Assembly (NCBI GenBank): GCA_002205965.3
Contig: NADL03000004.1
Coordinates: 434,001 to 498,000 of the forward strand
Reading direction: 5' to 3'
Source of the DNA: Kappaphycus alvarezii
Taxonomy: Eukaryota; Rhodophyta; Florideophyceae; Gigartinales; Solieriaceae
DNA: 64,000 bases
Shown: one piece after another, positions 53,803 through 63,848 of the stretch
How positions within the stretch are numbered: the stretch's first letter is position 1
How the letters are laid out: every line of letters starts with the position of its first letter
Notes under the pieces: generated by a model
Database searches by the model: none
Seen by the model: only the letters and a program-made list of their open reading frames with translations
What the model was told of the DNA's origin: nothing
Program-made: the position numbers and the translations under genes

Positions 53803-54535
53803 CGGGAGCGATGTCTAGCCGTCGCATGACATACAGTTGCGCGGCTGTGGCGGTCAGTTGGTGCCGGAACCAAAGGGGTAATTGACGGAGGAAGGTGACG
53901 TCGCGGGCGAGGCCGATGTGAGCGTAGTTGGGGGGTTGTCAAGGTTGAGAGGAGAGGGGCCGGAAGTGGGGAAGGGCAGGCGCGTAACTGGGAGTACAGG
54001 GTTGGAAAAACTTGAGACGGGGTGGAAGGGAAGCGGAGTCGGTTTGATGGAGCACCTTGGTTTCTCCAAGGTTCGGATTGAAATTTATTGTGGAGTTTTT
54101 CTGGACAGTCTCAAATTGATGCAGACAAGTAATACATCTAGGGGATGATTTGGTTGCTGCTGACTGGCTCGGGAGGCCCACTGAAATCTTGACGCGTTGC
54201 AAAAGATGCGGAGGGGCCCCAATGCACCCCCCCCGAAAGGGGGAGGCTCCCTTCCGCCCGCCCCCCCATCTGAAAGTACGACCGCAACGTCCCCAACGCC
54301 AACATATTGACTCCCCTACCCAACTATTTGGCTGAGCGGATATCTGAAGAGGCGTCATTCTCGATAATTGTGTTATTTATACCAAACAGGTGAGAAAGGG
54401 TCGGTCGCGGGTTCGAATTCCGATGGGTGCGCTTGATTTGTTTTTTGGCATGTTATATATATTTTTTTTGTTTGTGTGTTTGATTTGATTGTTTTGATTG
54501 CTGTGAGGGCACAGCATTTTCTAATCAAGGGGTGA
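53803..54535 (+). other. long 3' non-coding part of the gypsy element
   Basis: 730 bp between integrase and 3' LTR without a recognised gene. It contains a C8/G5 hairpin-like run (CCCCCCCCGAAAGGGGG at about 54229-54245) and a tRNA-like sequence (54322-54431). AAGGGGTGA just before the LTR is a weak polypurine tract. Confidence 0.6.
54322..54431 (+). tRNA. tRNA-like sequence with A and B boxes inside the gypsy element
   Basis: TGGCTGAGCGG at 54329-54339 fits the eukaryotic A box of Leu/Ser-type tRNAs, and GGTTCGAATTC at 54410-54420 fits the B box; a T6 run at 54441-54446 would terminate Pol III. The A-B distance suits a class II tRNA with long variable arm or short intron. The T arm pairs over four positions, but the acceptor stem pairs poorly (about four base pairs at an odd offset), and no clear anticodon arm was found. 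Probably a decayed tRNA or a SINE-type promoter, not a working tRNA gene. Confidence 0.35.
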
Positions 54536-54765
54536 TGTGAGCTCGACGTGTACAGTTGTACACGTGTGTGCTCTCTTATTTTCTGGTCCACCAATTTGCA
54601 ACGGACTTTTATTTGCTGGGGATTATAAGAACTGGAGTGGTCTCGGGGAGAGGGAAGAGAAAAAAGAGAGTGGCAGAGTAAAGACGGGAACTCTGTTTTG
54701 TTGTGATTCTTCTCCACATTGCGTCTGGGAACGCTGAGAAAAGCGGACAAGTACAGCTGCTTTCA
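54536..54765 (+). repeat. 3' LTR of the Ty3/gypsy element (230 bp)
   Basis: TGTGAGCTCG...GCTGCTTTCA; same order of features as the 5' LTR with six substitutions and one inserted base. Confidence 0.9.
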
Positions 54766-54899
54766 ATCACATTGACCGACAAACTCAGAAAACCTTTCCC
54801 GCGAAAAACTTTTGAGACGGACAGTTTTCGTTGTTTTTTCTGCTTTCTCTTTATTGTAATTGTTGCAAGTCCACCTCATATATATACTACTACGTAATC

Positions 54900-54960
54900 A
54901 TGAAGCGTTACGGATTGACTCCTGCCAAGCTTGCGCGTCAACTCAATGAGGAAGAGCGAA
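54900..54960 (+). CDS. possible first exon of an unknown gene
   Basis: ATG 54900 (context AATCATGAAG) encodes MKRYGLTPAKLARQLNEEER before a GTGAGT donor-like sequence at 54961; unspliced it stops after 28 codons. Composition looks coding. No downstream exon was identified, since decayed copia begins at about 55.1 kb. The gypsy element sits 130 bp upstream. Confidence 0.2.
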
Positions 54961-55099
54961 GTGAGTTGAAATTTCTTGGGATATAATTATTTTGCATATG
55001 ATTGCGTGGGGACGAAATTAACGCCTAGCTCGGGACTTGCAAGTGCATCAGCAATGTTACAAACCGTTACGAAGGATACATGACACGCCACCTCGAGAA

Positions 55100-55318
55100 T
55101 CAGCTAACGTCACAAACTCCCAACCAAGACTGATGGCTCTCGAACTGCTCTCCGAGTAGTGCTCTGGTTAACGAGTCCGAGCGATTATCAGCTGATGTAG
55201 TGTGTAAAATCTTGAAGAACCCTTCATCAATCGAGTCACGTATAATGTGGTACCTAATGCTCACCTGTTTTACTTTTCCCAAGCCCTGAATGTCCTCAGT
55301 CCACGAAATGACTCCCAA
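55100..55318 (-). pseudogene. copia RNase H, C-terminal part (copy 2)
   Basis: KVKQVSIRYHIIRDSIDEGF and FKILHTTSADNRSDSLTRAL match the K-H-I-D-I-R-x-H-x-I-R-D ... N-x-A-D-x-L-T-K end of copia RNase H. Followed by QFESHQSWLGV and a stop. Confidence 0.75.
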
Positions 55319-55803
55319 ACTGTCTTGAAATATTACGGTAGGTCCCTTTTGAGAATTGCCTACCTGCTTTAGAACTGTACGAATCTACCTAACGTCTTGT
55401 AGGCATGATGAAAACGCTCCAAATTCGACTTCAGATGTAGACAGCCCAATAGATGACTGCAATTTCTAAGAACATAGTGTAATACCGTAGTTACAAGACA
55501 GCATATATCCAACACATGAACGTTGGTTCGCATGATCGCGCGCCCAGTCAGTATCGCACCACGCTTTTAGGTCAGAGGTTCCAGAGGCACTATGTAGATG
55601 TAACGAATAGTTCGCAGTTGCCGAAATATAGCGTATTACGTGCTGTAGAGTGTGCTAGTGCTCCAGACCGGGGTTCGCTTGGTACTTCCCCAGCATAAAA
55701 ACGGCAACGGAAAGATCAGGACTGGTCACAGTATACAGGTAGAGCAACGCCTCTAGGAGTTTTCGTTACGGCTCATGTGCCGTGAAAGCAATTTAATTTT
55801 CCA

Positions 55804-56618
55804 TCAGTGTTCTCTTACAATTATGCAAGGGATGTGATAAAGGCAGGGGCGAACGAGTTGGCTTACAAATTTACGTGCAAGCGGATGCAATAACCATCTG
55901 AGCATATGCACTCTGGGAAATATACAGTCTGTTTGTTTTCGAACGACATCGATGCCGAGGAGGTACGAGCACAGTTCAAGGTCTGTAACAGTAAATAGTT
56001 TCTGAGCTATTCCTTTGCAACTTTTCACTGCATCTTTCGGTCCTAACTTGAGAAAGTCTTCCATATTCATAATGATCTAGACGGTGAACGTTCTTGGAAG
56101 AACAAAGAGACAGTCCGATAATTTCGAACGACAAAAATGCTACGTTCTATAGACTTAGAGAAGTGCTGCTACCACAATTTTAAAGCTTTTTGAATCCCGT
56201 ATAGTGATTTAACCAAGCGTAGGAGTATTCCATCACCTTCATCGATATCAGGAATATTCGGAATCCGTATCCAGATCGGGTTCGACTTAGGTACTGTTGC
56301 CTGCAAAAATGCACCTACCATGTCAACTTGCCCGATATCCCAGTTCTTGGCGACCGCAATGGAGAGTGAATCTTTAACAAGATCAATAAACGCTACAGGA
56401 GCGTATAATTCAGTATGATTGGTAGACTGGTCTTTTAGATTGCCGCGCGCAACCAAACTTTCCTTAAAGCGCACAGGGCGGCCAGATGCGTCTCTCCTAA
56501 CCCGAAGAATAACTACGGACGGTAACGGACGGGTATTTGGTGGCAGTGATCCAGGCTCCCAAGTGCGGTTCTTAGCCAACGAATTAAATTCCTCCTTAAT
56601 TGCAGCTTTCCTTTCCAA
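55804..56618 (-). pseudogene. copia reverse transcriptase (copy 2)
   Basis: 56618-56169 has the N-terminal half: FNSLAKNRTWEPGSLPP, SLVARGNLKDQS, ELYAPVAFIDL and VDMVGAFLQA, with the first catalytic Asp at VDM. 56070-55804 has the thumb-side part: LFTVTDLELCSYLLGIDVVR (TDLE-x-x-x-YLLGI). The polymerase YVDD block between them is lost in an unreadable 100 bp. Confidence 0.75.
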
Positions 56619-57068
56619 ACATTCCGGTGAATCAAGGGCCTCATGAAGAGATGGCTTATCGCCAGTTGTAATAAAAAGAGGTAGAGCGGCGTGAGAATCT
56701 GAACGGCTCGGTTAGGCGAAAGTTGTAGCGCGTAGTGCTTGACTGCGTTCCGTTGTCGTCCGTTACACCTTTCGTCTCTTCGAAGAAGTCCATATTCGAG
56801 TTTTTTCTCCCGCTCTGTACGTACTCGGAATGGCACAGATGTACGTAATTGGATCGTTAATCTCATCCGTGCAGCTGTTCTTCGAATCAGAATTGGCTAG
56901 GGCGTGGTCTTTCCCAGAATCGGCCGGCTTGTCCTGAGTATAGGTGTCAATTTTGACCTTGTCCTCATCATACGTTTCGGAACGCTCCTTTGCACGAATG
57001 CTTAGTGAGACAGGAAATTATAGCCCCATAATCCGAACGCTTTGGGTGCGAAGAGTGCCTGCACACGG

Positions 57069-57845
57069 TTATATATTGTACGCCGCCCTTACTTGGTGCC
57101 GTAGCAGTATTACATCATGTACCTGCGGTCTAAATACAGGTATTTTCTTCCAACTAGGACGAAACAGTACGCAACAGACAAATTGGTGGAGATGCGGAAC
57201 GTACGGAGAGGTATGATCAAATACCGCTTCGTACGGGACAATCTTCGTCCATGAAAGTGGCACCGCATTTCGAGCGTCTATAACGTGCTGTATGGCGTAG
57301 TGCCAAAAACGAAGGGGTATATTTGCCTCAACAAGACAAGTGCGCGCTATGGTTGCTGTTACCGAGTGTGTGCGTTATGCTAGTCTACTCAATTCCGGTG
57401 CGGACGGCAAGATAACTGAAACGTCCACTCCCTTGGCCTCCAAGGTAGAAACGGCACGCTTAAATTCAGATCTCTCGTATGTGTGGAGCCCGGTGGTTTT
57501 TTCAGACTGTTTTTCCAAACGTATGATAAACAGCAACAGTAGGTCGGACGCATCGGAGTTCGAGGCATGGGACAAATATAGGTGAACCTACTGTATTTAT
57601 CAATCACAGTTAGAAAATAGCTATGAACTGCAATCTACAGTACATCCACTTGGCATTTTGTGTCGCAGAGCGCACGACCACCTTTTCGAGCGGACGTAAC
57701 GGTACCGGCGAAACGACGACGGTTTTTCCCCTTGACTCATTCCACGCAGTCCACATGTCTTTCTACCGACCGCGCTAGCAATCCATCCGAAACATGCCAC
57801 ATCACTGCTCTTAACAGAAGAGCGTGACCAAATTATTTGTGCCAA
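57069..57845 (-). pseudogene. copia integrase (copy 2)
   Basis: MIDKYSRFTYICPM (about 57607-57566) is the V-D-x-x-S-R-F-x-x-x-x-x-M core segment with the first catalytic Asp; a PLSWTKIVPYEAVF then VHDVILLRHQ stretch (57263-57069) is the region after the core (P-x-x-x-WT-x-x-x-P-x-E and H-D-x-I-L-L-G-Y). Frame changes between blocks. Confidence 0.6.
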
Positions 57846-57901
57846 AAGTGGTATTCATCCGAGAAAAGTTCCTTCTTTCTGTCACACACGTGGTACTCTG
57901 T

Positions 57902-58264
57902 TTAATTTAGCTGCGCCTTGGACGTTTCCGTTTCCTTCGAAGTCATTTCCTCTGAATTCGAATCGTTGTCTAAAGCGGTGCTAGCGAGATGTGACTCGGC
58001 GACGGCCATCATGCTAGAGATTTGGACTCTCTCAGAACTGGACGGTCCGGAAGGTATACGCTTTTGGTAATCCCCTATGTAGTACAGTCCGTCTCCATTC
58101 TGTGTTGCGTGCCCTAAGATGCAGCATTTTCCATCTGGGTCAAAAAGCAGATCCTTGTCGGGTAGAAACAGAGTGGCAAGATTCTTGCGCGCAAGCGCTG
58201 GAATTGAAAGTAGACTCATATAAAATTTAGAGGCAACTAGAGTCTCCGACAAAAATATAACCAT
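57902..58264 (-). pseudogene. copia protease / pre-integrase region (copy 2)
   Basis: SLLSIPALARKNLATLFLPD then FDPDGKCCILGHATQNGDGL and YYIGDYQKR correspond to the segment after the protease active site (N-L-I-S-V-x-x-L ... G-L-Y). Active site itself not seen. Confidence 0.5.
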
Positions 58265-58583
58265 TCACGCGGTTTCATTGGTAAATTACCGAAAGTTCCG
58301 GGTACTCATTAACTAAGCCACTACTGTGAAATCGTCTGCCAAACTGATCTTGACATCACAGTAAGTTGTAAACTGTGCGCGATAGGTATGTGCGTGGTGG
58401 TCCCGCTGTCGAGTATGAGGAGGTCCGTAATACCTGCATCAACTCGCATCCAATTCGGACGTTCCATGGCAACACAGAAATTTTTCTTATCATTGACGTG
58501 AAACTGTCTGTTTCCGCGCGTCTTGCCATTTCTTGTGACCTTGCCGTTCTACGTTGAGGGTACAGTCAACGCTGAGGGTACAT

Positions 58584-58847
58584 TCATCGCATTCGAAATG
58601 GCGTCGGCCGAGATGTCAAGCTTGTTTTCGGATTTAGAGGGTTACGAGAACATCTGTCGATAGTATGTCCCTCTTTTGCGCATATCGAGCAGCTGTAGGT
58701 CGCAAGTGCCGCGCGATCTGAACTGGCTTTGGTTAGTGACATCCTTTCTTCGATGAGGCGACCGTTTTTGTCCTCCCAGTTGGTGTCTTGCTCAGAGAAA
58801 GTCATAATGGTGGCAGTAATAGGGGCACACCCCTTCCTTCCCAACAT
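58584..58847 (-). pseudogene. copia gag zinc-knuckle segment (copy 2)
   Basis: CSICAKEGHTIDRC is an exact CX2CX4HX4C knuckle. The segment upstream (LTKASSDRAALA) is typical of the gag C-terminus. The capsid part is missing, cut at the junction with copy 3. Confidence 0.7.
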
Positions 58848-58869
58848 GTCCCCGTCAGACGCCCTTTAA

Positions 58870-59600
58870 AACGTGAGATTTCAACCATTGACAAGCTCCA
58901 AATATCCTACTTGGTCTGTCCTAGCCCTAGAACACCTTCGCCGAGAAGGATTGCTAGAGTCTTTAATAGATGAGACTCCTGACGTCTACATCGCTAGTAC
59001 CACAGCAGTCAGTCGATTAAACTTTAACGGCCGCAAGGTAAGATCGCACATTGTTCTTCACCTCGGCACAGAGGCAATCACGAACGTCACGCAGTTATTG
59101 ATGTCTGAAGCCGCAACCAAAGGAGTCTGGGAAAAGCCCAGAGTAACTTAAAAAGGCGACAAAATTCAAGCTAAGCTGAACCTCGAAGCACAGTTGTACA
59201 ATCTTTCGTGCGACTGGAACAAAGATATCGATAAAATTTTAGCCGTTTCTTCGTTGAACTTGTCGCTTTTTGAGTCGTCTAAGAAGAATTGGACAAAGTT
59301 GGACCTTTTCTTCGCTCATAGTCCGAATATTTCTCCACTCTCGCAAGTATCGCTAGTGCTATGAAGTGTAGCTTCCACCAGCTCGCCGATGAGATCAAAA
59401 TCAAATGTTGATCGCAGATCTCGAAATTCGAACAAGAACTTGTCTGACCGTAAAAAGGAGAAGAATATCAATCCAGGAACTCGCAAGGCATTTGAGAAGA
59501 AAAATAACAGCACTAAAATGTTTTTTTTATTACTGTCACAATACGGGCCGCATGATGAAGGACTGCAGCAAACTTCAACGAGACCGTGCATGGAGAGGTT
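58870..59600 (+). pseudogene. copia gag with zinc knuckle (copy 3)
   Basis: VRFQPLTSSKYPTWSVLALE (58870 on) is the F-x-x-L-x-x-S-N-Y-x-x-W start of copia gag; TEAITNVTQLLMSEAATKGV and VWEKPRVT continue it to a TAA. Then QAKLNLEAQLYNLS on the same strand. The knuckle near 59511-59560 reads CHNTGRMMKDC after CFFYY, with one expected spacing altered by a frameshift. An Arg/Gly-rich stretch (about 59590-59680) follows in mixed frames. Confidence 0.7.
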
Positions 59601-59899
59601 GAAGACGTGGTCGTAGTGGCCGTGGCCGTGGTTTTGGTAGAGGACATGGAAGAGGAGGATATCATCATGGGAAGAGGCACTACAAAAATACTCAGCCTCT
59701 TTGAAAATTTCAGGAAACGCCGGTCCCTGACAATCAGCGGCCGCACCAATACGACAATAATGGAAATAATATCAAGCAAGGTGGAAGATTTGCGCCATCA
59801 AGCTCGGCGGATCACAGAAGCCAAGTAAGCAGGGGCTAGCAGACTCACAGAGTTATTACAAAGGCAATCGGCTTCTCATCCAAGAAAAGGAAGAACCGC

Positions 59900-60166
59900 A
59901 TCAAGTCGTCAGATGTTTTGATCGATTCTGCAGTAAATGAAGTTTTCGTTTGGGATCTATCAGTTTTCAAGACTTACTCAAAGACCTCTCGAACTACCGC
60001 TGAAATGTTCGAGGGAGAATCTAGAATCGCTGTACAGGGTACCTTGTCTATCCAAATCGGAAAAAGGACTGTCGACTTCTTGGCTCAGCAAAAATCCGAC
60101 CTCAACGAAAAACTGATGTCGATGTCCAAGCTGAAGAAGAAAGTGTATCAGATTCTTTTTGACTAA
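59900..60166 (+). pseudogene. copia aspartic protease (copy 3)
   Basis: MIDSAVNEVFVWDLSVFKTY: the ID-S-A/G-x-x-x-x-x active site with D-S-A in place of D-S-G, then the FEGESRIAVQGTLSIQI strand pattern. Ends TAA 60164-60166. Confidence 0.65.
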
Positions 60167-60609
60167 GGCGGTGATTTGATGGACTCACTGTCATTGAAAA
60201 GGAGATTGGGGAGATTGTGCTCAGATGGCCATAAATTAACCGGGCCCACCTACTCCCAAATAGGTTCAAGAAATTTCCGGTCCCAATGAAGACAGAACAG
60301 AAGAGCAAAGCACTAATTTTGCATGAAAGACTTGCTCAAATCAAAAAGAAGAGGCTCATCGCTGCGTCAGCCGCTGGACTTGGGATCCTTGTACTCTGGC
60401 GTCTCCGCCACGACGCTTGATCGAGGAAGTGAAATAAATTCTCTCCCAAACATTCCAAGTGAATCTGCTGGGCCCCCTCCCCCCCTTTATCGGTTAGGAA
60501 CTCTCGAGGGCCCCGCCAGGATTATATGTAAGCTAACAAAAATACATCGAGAAATTCGCAGTATCCGTCGACCTTGCTCATTTCAAGCCACAACCAACCC
60601 TGGTAGTAC

Positions 60610-61363
60610 GTACCGCTGACTTCTCCGCTATTCACGAAAAAGATTTCCGGCTGGCCCCCTCTGACCACGCCCGGTACCGCTCTTTAGTTGGTGATGTAAT
60701 GTATGCAGCTGTATGCACACGTGTGGTTATCGCCTTCGCTGCCTCATTGTTAGCAAGACAAGTGAATTCACCTGCTGTACGTCGTCTTTTTCTTGCTAGA
60801 AGGCTATTGAGATACCTGATCGGCACGAAGGGAGTGGTCCTGATTTATCCTCCAAGCCCCCCGACTACGCGAAGCATATTCGGACTCAGGTTGGGCCGTA
60901 TGTAAGGAAACACGCAAGTCTACCTCTAGCATCTTCGCCACATTAAGCTCCGCCGCTATATCTTGGTCGTCAAAGCTTCAGCGCCTTTCGCTCAGCTCTG
61001 CAGAATCATAATACATTTAAATGTCATCTTGCGCAAAGACCGCCAAATGGCTTAGTGGTTTATTTTCAGAGATGCTCGAAAACGAGCCGATACAGAATGA
61101 AAAAAACTTTACCAGGTCTTTATCAACTCAGACAGCACAGTCGCTCTCTCGCTATCGTCAAATTAGCAAGTCTCGGAACGCAGCAAGCACATAGAGATAA
61201 AGATTCATCATGTTCGGGTTCTTCATCAAAACAATTTTATCGATATTGCACATATCCACACACTGGACCATCTCGCAGACATATTGATATGGAAAAATGC
61301 CGCACAGCAACGAAACTACCTGTCAACCATTTCATCTCGTACAAGCCAAAACAGAACTAAGGA
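60610..61363 (+). pseudogene. copia RNase H (copy 3)
   Basis: KDFRLAPSDHARYRSLVGDV (about 60640), VMYAAVCTRVVIAFAASLLA, then RRLLRYLIGTKGVVLIYP is the Y-R-x-x-V-G-x-L-x-Y-x-x-x-x-T-R-P-D-I-x-x-A block; downstream AVCKETRKSTSSIFATLSSA is W-A-x-x-x-x-x-R-x-S-T-x-G. The reading frame changes at about 60900. Tail VNHFISYKPKQN and TAA at about 61360. Confidence 0.75.
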
Positions 61364-62699
61364 GGTAAGATTGTTATCTTAGTTATCGTCACATTATGAG
61401 TGATACATCTTTTTTATTTTAATGATTATGCTGTTAAAAATTTTTTGTTTTTGAAGTCGAACGAGTGCGCAAGTGACGGAAATCGGTGGCTGCACTTCCC
61501 TTTTCCCCAAAAGGCGAGAAGTTTTTGTCCCTCGTGGTTTTAATTGTCGTAGGGATTTAATGGAGTTTCACCCATCGAGCCACCACCTCTTGATTGGTGA
61601 AGAAGCCGCAGAGCAATGCGCAGGATACCGGGCACGTCCTAAGGAGCTGCGCTATGTGTCTGGAAAACATGCAGTAGAGATGCTATCGATCTCGAAAATG
61701 CAAGAGTAGGACATCGGGATGTATTGATCTGCGTTGCGAAGAAGCCGTCACAGATGCTTTAACACTGAAGAGTTGTATCTACTATCAACACGCGAAGAAT
61801 TCATGAAAGTTAAATAAGTACATACAGACAACCTAATGCTGTTTTCATTTGGTTTCCCGAGGATCCGATAAGGTACAAAGAAGCCGTATGATGTACGCCG
61901 GGTTACTGTTCCGAACACTCCATCACCACATCATGCAGGTAAAGGAATAATCTACTCCTGTACTGAAGCGCGAAATCACAACAGCCACGTGTAAGACACA
62001 TCACAATTATGTCCCATAAATGGCGACACACATTGCCTGAATGGAATTGTAAAGAATTTTTTGACAAGTCAAGCGAGGACAAAAACGTAACAGGAACTCC
62101 ATACATGTTCACGCTAACACATCTGCTAACGCCCATTAGCATTTTTCGTGGTCAGACTTCCAGCTCACGACACCACCCCCGTATACCGGGAACGTGGTTT
62201 AGTTAAATAACAATAACGTCGGAGCAAAGAGATTGCCCGTATACTATTAACAATTAGCGTCGGTTCGAATAACATCACATCGCATCATGACAGACCCGAC
62301 AAGAGTAGCAAGAGACAAAATTGGAATAAAATTTGATGATATGGTTGATGAAGCCACCCCCTTTACCTCGGCCGAGACACCCAGAGGCTTAGGGGGTGGC
62401 ATCAGTTGAAAGTTTGAACAAGAATGATGTTGATAATCGGAACGCGACGCGATCCATTTCCATTTCCAACCTTGAGCTTGATCTTGAGTTCACCGTTGAC
62501 CTTTCTGTATGCCCTATCCCTTCAAAAACAACCAAGAAAACCCTCTACCCATTCCTTGCAGTAAACCCTACGTTTAGTAGAGATGCAAAAGAGGGAACTC
62601 ACGGGAGGGATGGCACGGGCTCGCGAGCATGCAAATTGGTGCTGCATGGTGTGGGAGATCACAATTCAAGCTGGGACGGAATGCGAGTTGAAAACTAGC
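61364..62699. other. intergenic, nothing firm
   Basis: ORFs 61473-61709 and 62396-62698 have no recognised domain. Several short open segments near 62.28-62.4 kb (MTDPTRVARDKIGIKF) look coding-like but stop quickly. Confidence 0.35.
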
Positions 62700-62932
62700 A
62701 TGGCCAACACGCATTCGCAGGATGTTTGCAGACTTGTTCGGGATAACCGCAAACTCGCTGCTTGCTTATTAGTCTGGACCGGATGAAGAGGGCTGCTTGA
62801 TTGATAAGGTTGGGATAGAGACAATGCTGGTCGATGATGATGGACTCAAGATCTTGGAAATGGAAGGCGATGCGTGCGATGCGTGCGGTGCGAGCGCGAA
62901 TGTCACCGAGGTACAGGGGTGGACGTCATAAT
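62700..62932 (+). pseudogene. possible decayed coding segment, unknown
   Basis: One frame gives MFADLFGITANSLLAY, TAG, then SGPDEEGCLIDKVGIETMLV and DDDGLKILEMEGDACDACGA before a stop. Acidic, balanced composition with a CDAC pair, suggesting a genuine old coding region. Family unknown. Confidence 0.25.
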
Positions 62933-63848
62933 ACGTCATCAAACTTTTGCGATTATCATCACTGCAACACGGATGCGTGGTTGGAAAACTGTTTTGATGC
63001 GAATGTGTTCGTCTAAGCGGAGGATTACAGCGTTGTTCCGACTACTTTTGTCAACTTTTGTTATGACCTCAGTTCCTTGGCTTTGTTGTGTGCGCAAGTA
63101 CTTTCTCTTCAGTACATGCTGCAAAAGATTCTTGTTGCCTCTTTGCCTTGTTTCATGGTCATTTGTATTGGGAACTATGATTTCCATCTATCGATGGAAC
63201 TGATTGGCCTTAACTCATTTTGCCTGTGCGCGCTGCAGATTTGAGATAGGGTTGAATGAGTTGTTACTGTGAGTTTCAATTGCAGTTACGGGACTGAACC
63301 CCGGTGCAGTCGATGCGGCTTCTTCCTTTCTTTTTGGACATTGGATGGTTCACCATTGCAAACGTGTGCAAGGTACCTACGCTCCATGGAGTCTCTTTAG
63401 CGACTTCATCGCGATGCGGATGTGTAACACTATTCGACAACGGTGCTTTGTCTAAAGAAGGCTTCTTCGCATGCTGGTGGTACTACATCCATGTCACGCC
63501 CCCATATGATCTGGTTCCAGGGCCTCCGCTGCATGTTGGCCGAAACAGATGGCGCGGCTTCTTCGAGATTGACCGGTAACTCGCGTATGGCGCAGTGCGT
63601 CTTCTTCACCGACAGATGGTGGCGACTCCACGGATAGCGACTCCGTAAAAAATCCTGCAGTAGCGATGAGTAAAACTACTTTAGGAGAAAACCTCTCGCA
63701 TCTGAGGAAAAGGTACGACTAACTACGTGCGTCACGTGCCTTATTGCGCTTCGCTAAATTTTGGTACGCAAAAAAGTTTTAAGACATTTTCAACATAACA
63801 CACAAGTGATTTACTTCGTAAATTGTACTAAGATATCATTCTTACCCC
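62933..63848. other. intergenic, nothing recognised
   Basis: ORFs of 60-109 codons on both strands without domain resemblance. Confidence 0.4.

Larger units (their letters stand above)
48610..54770 (+). mobile_element. Ty3/gypsy LTR retrotransposon with target duplication
   Basis: Element 48615-54765, flanked by the 5-bp direct repeat ATCAC (48610-48614 and 54766-54770). LTRs of 229 and 230 bp differ at six bases and one indel (about 97% identical). Gene order gag, protease, RT, RNase H, integrase is Ty3/gypsy. The coding part is broken by several frameshifts and stops, so this copy is not autonomous. There are about 730 bp between the integrase end (53802) and the 3' LTR, unusually long. 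Confidence 0.9.
55090..58850 (-). mobile_element. decayed Ty1/copia retrotransposon, copy 2 (minus strand)
   Basis: From high to low coordinate: gag zinc knuckle, protease/pre-integrase, integrase, RT, RNase H, the copia order. Truncated at its 5' end at about 58.85 kb, where the oppositely oriented third copy begins. Many frameshifts and stops; LTRs not recognised. Confidence 0.75.
58860..61363 (+). mobile_element. internally deleted Ty1/copia retrotransposon, copy 3 (plus strand)
   Basis: Gag, zinc knuckle and protease are followed almost directly by RNase H; integrase and RT are missing (junction about 60.2-60.6 kb). Lies head-to-head with copy 2 at about 58.85 kb. LTRs not recognised. 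Confidence 0.75.
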
